6,524 bases of DNA from Lachnospiraceae bacterium UBA935 (GTDB lineage: Bacteria > Bacillota > Clostridia > Lachnospirales > Lachnospiraceae). A program made the translations under genes and the position numbers. The stretch covers positions 1 to 6,524 of the forward strand of contig DBDJ01000030.1 of NCBI GenBank assembly GCA_002293525.1. The letters are read 5' to 3'. Below are positions 5,859 to 6,524 of this stretch, in pieces; position 1 is the stretch's first letter, and each line of letters starts with the position of its first letter. Under the pieces are notes generated by a model. The model saw only the letters and a program-made list of their open reading frames with translations. It ran no database searches and was not told where the DNA came from.

Positions 5859-5863
5859 CCTCC
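5859..5863 (-). promoter_or_regulatory. Ribosome binding site deciding the acetyltransferase start
   Basis: GGAGG on the minus strand lies five bases before ATG at 5851-5853. It falls inside the longer TTG-initiated reading, which has no comparable site, and therefore favours the shorter protein. Confidence 0.8.
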
Positions 5864-5882
5864 GTATTATTATTTACCAAGA

Positions 5883-5910
5883 CCCTATGGCAGTGATGTT
5901 GTACATAGGG
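5883..5910. promoter_or_regulatory. CCCTATG / CATAGGG dyad between the small gene and the acetyltransferase
   Basis: CCCTATG (5883-5889) and CATAGGG (5904-5910) are a perfect 7-base inverted repeat separated by 14 bases. It lies 36 bases after the stop of the frameshifted gene and 30 bases before the acetyltransferase start. On the plus strand it is followed by a T-rich stretch, but no plus-strand gene leads into it. On the minus strand, the direction of the genes, no T-run follows. An operator or an mRNA hairpin is more plausible than a terminator; a plus-strand antisense terminator remains possible. Confidence 0.4.
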
Positions 5911-5946
5911 CCTTTTACCTTTTACTATTTTGATCAGTTCGGCTGG

Positions 5947-6311
5947 TCACCTCTGTTTATTAATCAATTCTTTCAGCTGGGGAATTAGGATTTGCCAAGT
6001 ATTTCCTTCGGCCGCCGCCTGCATACCAGCCAACATACCGCCACTGATCATAAACGGTTTTGATTTTTTGTCTTTGCTAACGAAAGGATTTTCCTGCGTC
6101 TTCAGCTTTTGGGTTGTCCCGTCAATAAGCGCAAGAACCAATCCTCCTGTTAAGGCATTATATTTAATGTCACTGACACGGTCAAAGGAGACTGTCCAAA
6201 GCACTTCGCCTTTTTTGTCCAGATGTACGAACCTGTCAGCATATATGTTTAATTTCCGCTTGTGAAAACAGTCGTTCCCATTGTATTGATTGCATAGATT
6301 ATTTCACTCAT
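5947..6311 (-). pseudogene. Small protein gene broken by a one-base frameshift, possibly PH-like
   Basis: The ATG at 6309-6311 has a plausible ribosome binding site (GAAGGGTGG, six bases upstream) and opens MSEIIYAINTMGTTVFTSGN before a TAA at 6249-6251. The sequence then continues in another frame with KLNIYADRFVHLDKKGEVLW and on to a TGA at 5947-5949. That second frame has no ATG, GTG or TTG start before the GTG at 6202-6204, which lies in mid-strand. Adding one A in the AAATTAAA stretch near 6252 joins both parts into a 121-aa protein. The alternating strand-turn pattern and the segment VSFDRVSDIKYNALTGGLVL resemble bacterial PH-like domains; the C-terminal third is Lys-rich, then helical. 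It may be a real mutation or a sequencing error. Function is not recognised. Confidence 0.75.
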
Positions 6312-6348
6312 TTCATACCACCCTTCTGCGATACATCGGCCAGCAGTT

Positions 6349-6357
6349 AAGAACCAA
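6349..6357. repeat. Inverted partner of the TTGGTTCTT site at 6429-6437
   Basis: AAGAACCAA here is the exact reverse complement of TTGGTTCTT at 6429-6437. The site lies in the 5' untranslated leader of the frameshifted gene, about 30-40 bases after the predicted transcription start. Two matching sites, one at the promoter and one in the leader, are arranged as expected for a repressor that loops DNA, but a chance match of nine bases is possible. Confidence 0.35.
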
Positions 6358-6394
6358 TGAGGATCGCTTTGACTTATGTAGATTATTAATATAA

Positions 6395-6423
6395 ATTATA
6401 ATTGGTGGGAATCAAAAAATCAA
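6395..6423 (-). promoter_or_regulatory. Sigma-A-type promoter for the frameshifted small gene
   Basis: On the minus strand TTGATT (6418-6423) is followed after exactly 17 bases by a perfect TATAAT (6395-6400). Transcription would begin near 6388, giving a leader of about 77 bases before the ATG at 6311. The quality of this promoter suggests the small gene was functional recently. Confidence 0.7.
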
Positions 6424-6439
6424 GAAGTTTGGTTCTTGA
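6420..6439. promoter_or_regulatory. Operator-like palindrome shared by two divergent promoters
   Basis: TCAAGAA (6420-6426) and TTCTTGA (6433-6439) form a perfect 7-base inverted repeat around a 6-base centre. Its arms overlap the -35 boxes of both the minus-strand promoter (6418-6423) and the tRNA promoter (6436-6441), which are placed symmetrically about the same centre. One dimeric regulator bound here could block both. The symmetry could also simply reflect two similar -35 boxes back to back. Confidence 0.45.
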
Positions 6440-6457
6440 ATATTATGCCGAAGCATG
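6435..6457 (+). repeat. Copy 2 of the 23-base element, within the tRNA promoter
   Basis: It matches 174-196 at 21 of 23 positions. Here it supplies the -35 box and nearly all of the 17-base spacer of the tRNA promoter, ending immediately before the -10 region. The core is an imperfect palindrome (ATGC-CGAA-GCAT). Confidence 0.6.
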
Positions 6458-6464
6458 TTATAAT
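6436..6464 (+). promoter_or_regulatory. Promoter of the tRNA gene
   Basis: TTGAAT (6436-6441), a 17-base spacer and a perfect TATAAT (6459-6464) stand 10 bases before the mature tRNA 5' end at 6475. The 5' leader would therefore be only a few bases long. The arrangement is that of a strong sigma-A promoter, suited to a stable-RNA gene. Confidence 0.85.
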
Positions 6465-6474
6465 CTCAAATTAA

Positions 6475-6524
6475 GGAGGCATAGCTCAGTTGGGAGAGCA
6501 CTTGCTCGACAAGCAAGGGGTCAC
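6475..6524 (+). tRNA. tRNA-Val (GAC), 3' part outside the window
   Basis: The visible 50 bases fold as the first two-thirds of a tRNA: acceptor strand GGAGGCA (6475-6481), T8-A9, D stem GCTC/GAGC (6484-6487, 6496-6499) with loop AGTTGGGA, A26, anticodon stem CTTGC/GCAAG (6501-6505, 6513-6517), variable loop GGGTC, and the start of the T stem. The anticodon at 6508-6510 is GAC, reading valine codons GUC and GUU. The anticodon loop is TCGACAA, so position 33 (6507) is C instead of the near-universal U. The T arm and 3' acceptor strand are cut off, so the full fold cannot be tested here. Confidence 0.9.

Noticed and set aside
5854..5880. TTG-initiated extension of the acetyltransferase
   Set aside because: GGAGG at 5859-5863 points to the ATG at 5851-5853, and the extra residues (MVNNNTEVG) add no family feature.

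Overview
The window looks like chromosomal DNA of a Gram-positive, clostridial-type bacterium (Firmicutes, perhaps Lachnospiraceae-like). The grounds are strong GGAGG-type ribosome binding sites, near-consensus TTGAAT/TATAAT promoters, a lipobox lipoprotein, and an N-terminal anti-sigma motif of a type I associate with clostridia. No plasmid, phage or transposase gene is visible. All protein genes lie on the minus strand, so the region reads from right to left. The only plus-strand gene is a tRNA cut off by the right edge.

Right end (6312-6524): a divergent promoter region. A plus-strand promoter drives a tRNA-Val(GAC) that is truncated by the window edge. A minus-strand promoter faces a small gene at 5947-6311. 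That gene carries a one-base frameshift and would otherwise encode a 121-aa protein, possibly with a PH-like fold. A perfect inverted repeat covers the inner parts of both -35 boxes.

Middle (3728-5853): three closely spaced genes for a GNAT acetyltransferase, a CPBP-family membrane protease-like protein and a cyclase/kynurenine formamidase-family hydrolase. The gaps of about 40 bases suggest co-transcription. The starts of the acetyltransferase and the cyclase are moved inward from the longest reading frames because good ribosome binding sites precede the internal starts.

Left (210-3664): a compact regulatory module. An ECF-type sigma factor (GTG start) overlaps by 8 bases a single-pass membrane protein that is very likely its anti-sigma factor. 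A large YfbK-type VWA-domain lipoprotein follows 100 bases further on. The likely logic is that the anti-sigma factor holds the sigma factor at the membrane and that its acidic extracytoplasmic part, perhaps with the VWA lipoprotein, receives an envelope signal. The anti-sigma gene carries two recent-looking tandem duplications: a perfect 27-base repeat in the cytoplasmic part and a 14-base repeat that rewrote its C-terminus. The VWA lipoprotein has a separate degenerate 12-residue repeat after its lipid anchor.

Far left (1-209): no convincing gene. It contains a GC-rich tract with several short inverted repeats, a G-quadruplex motif on the minus strand, and a 23-base element that recurs (21/23) inside the tRNA promoter at the other end of the window.
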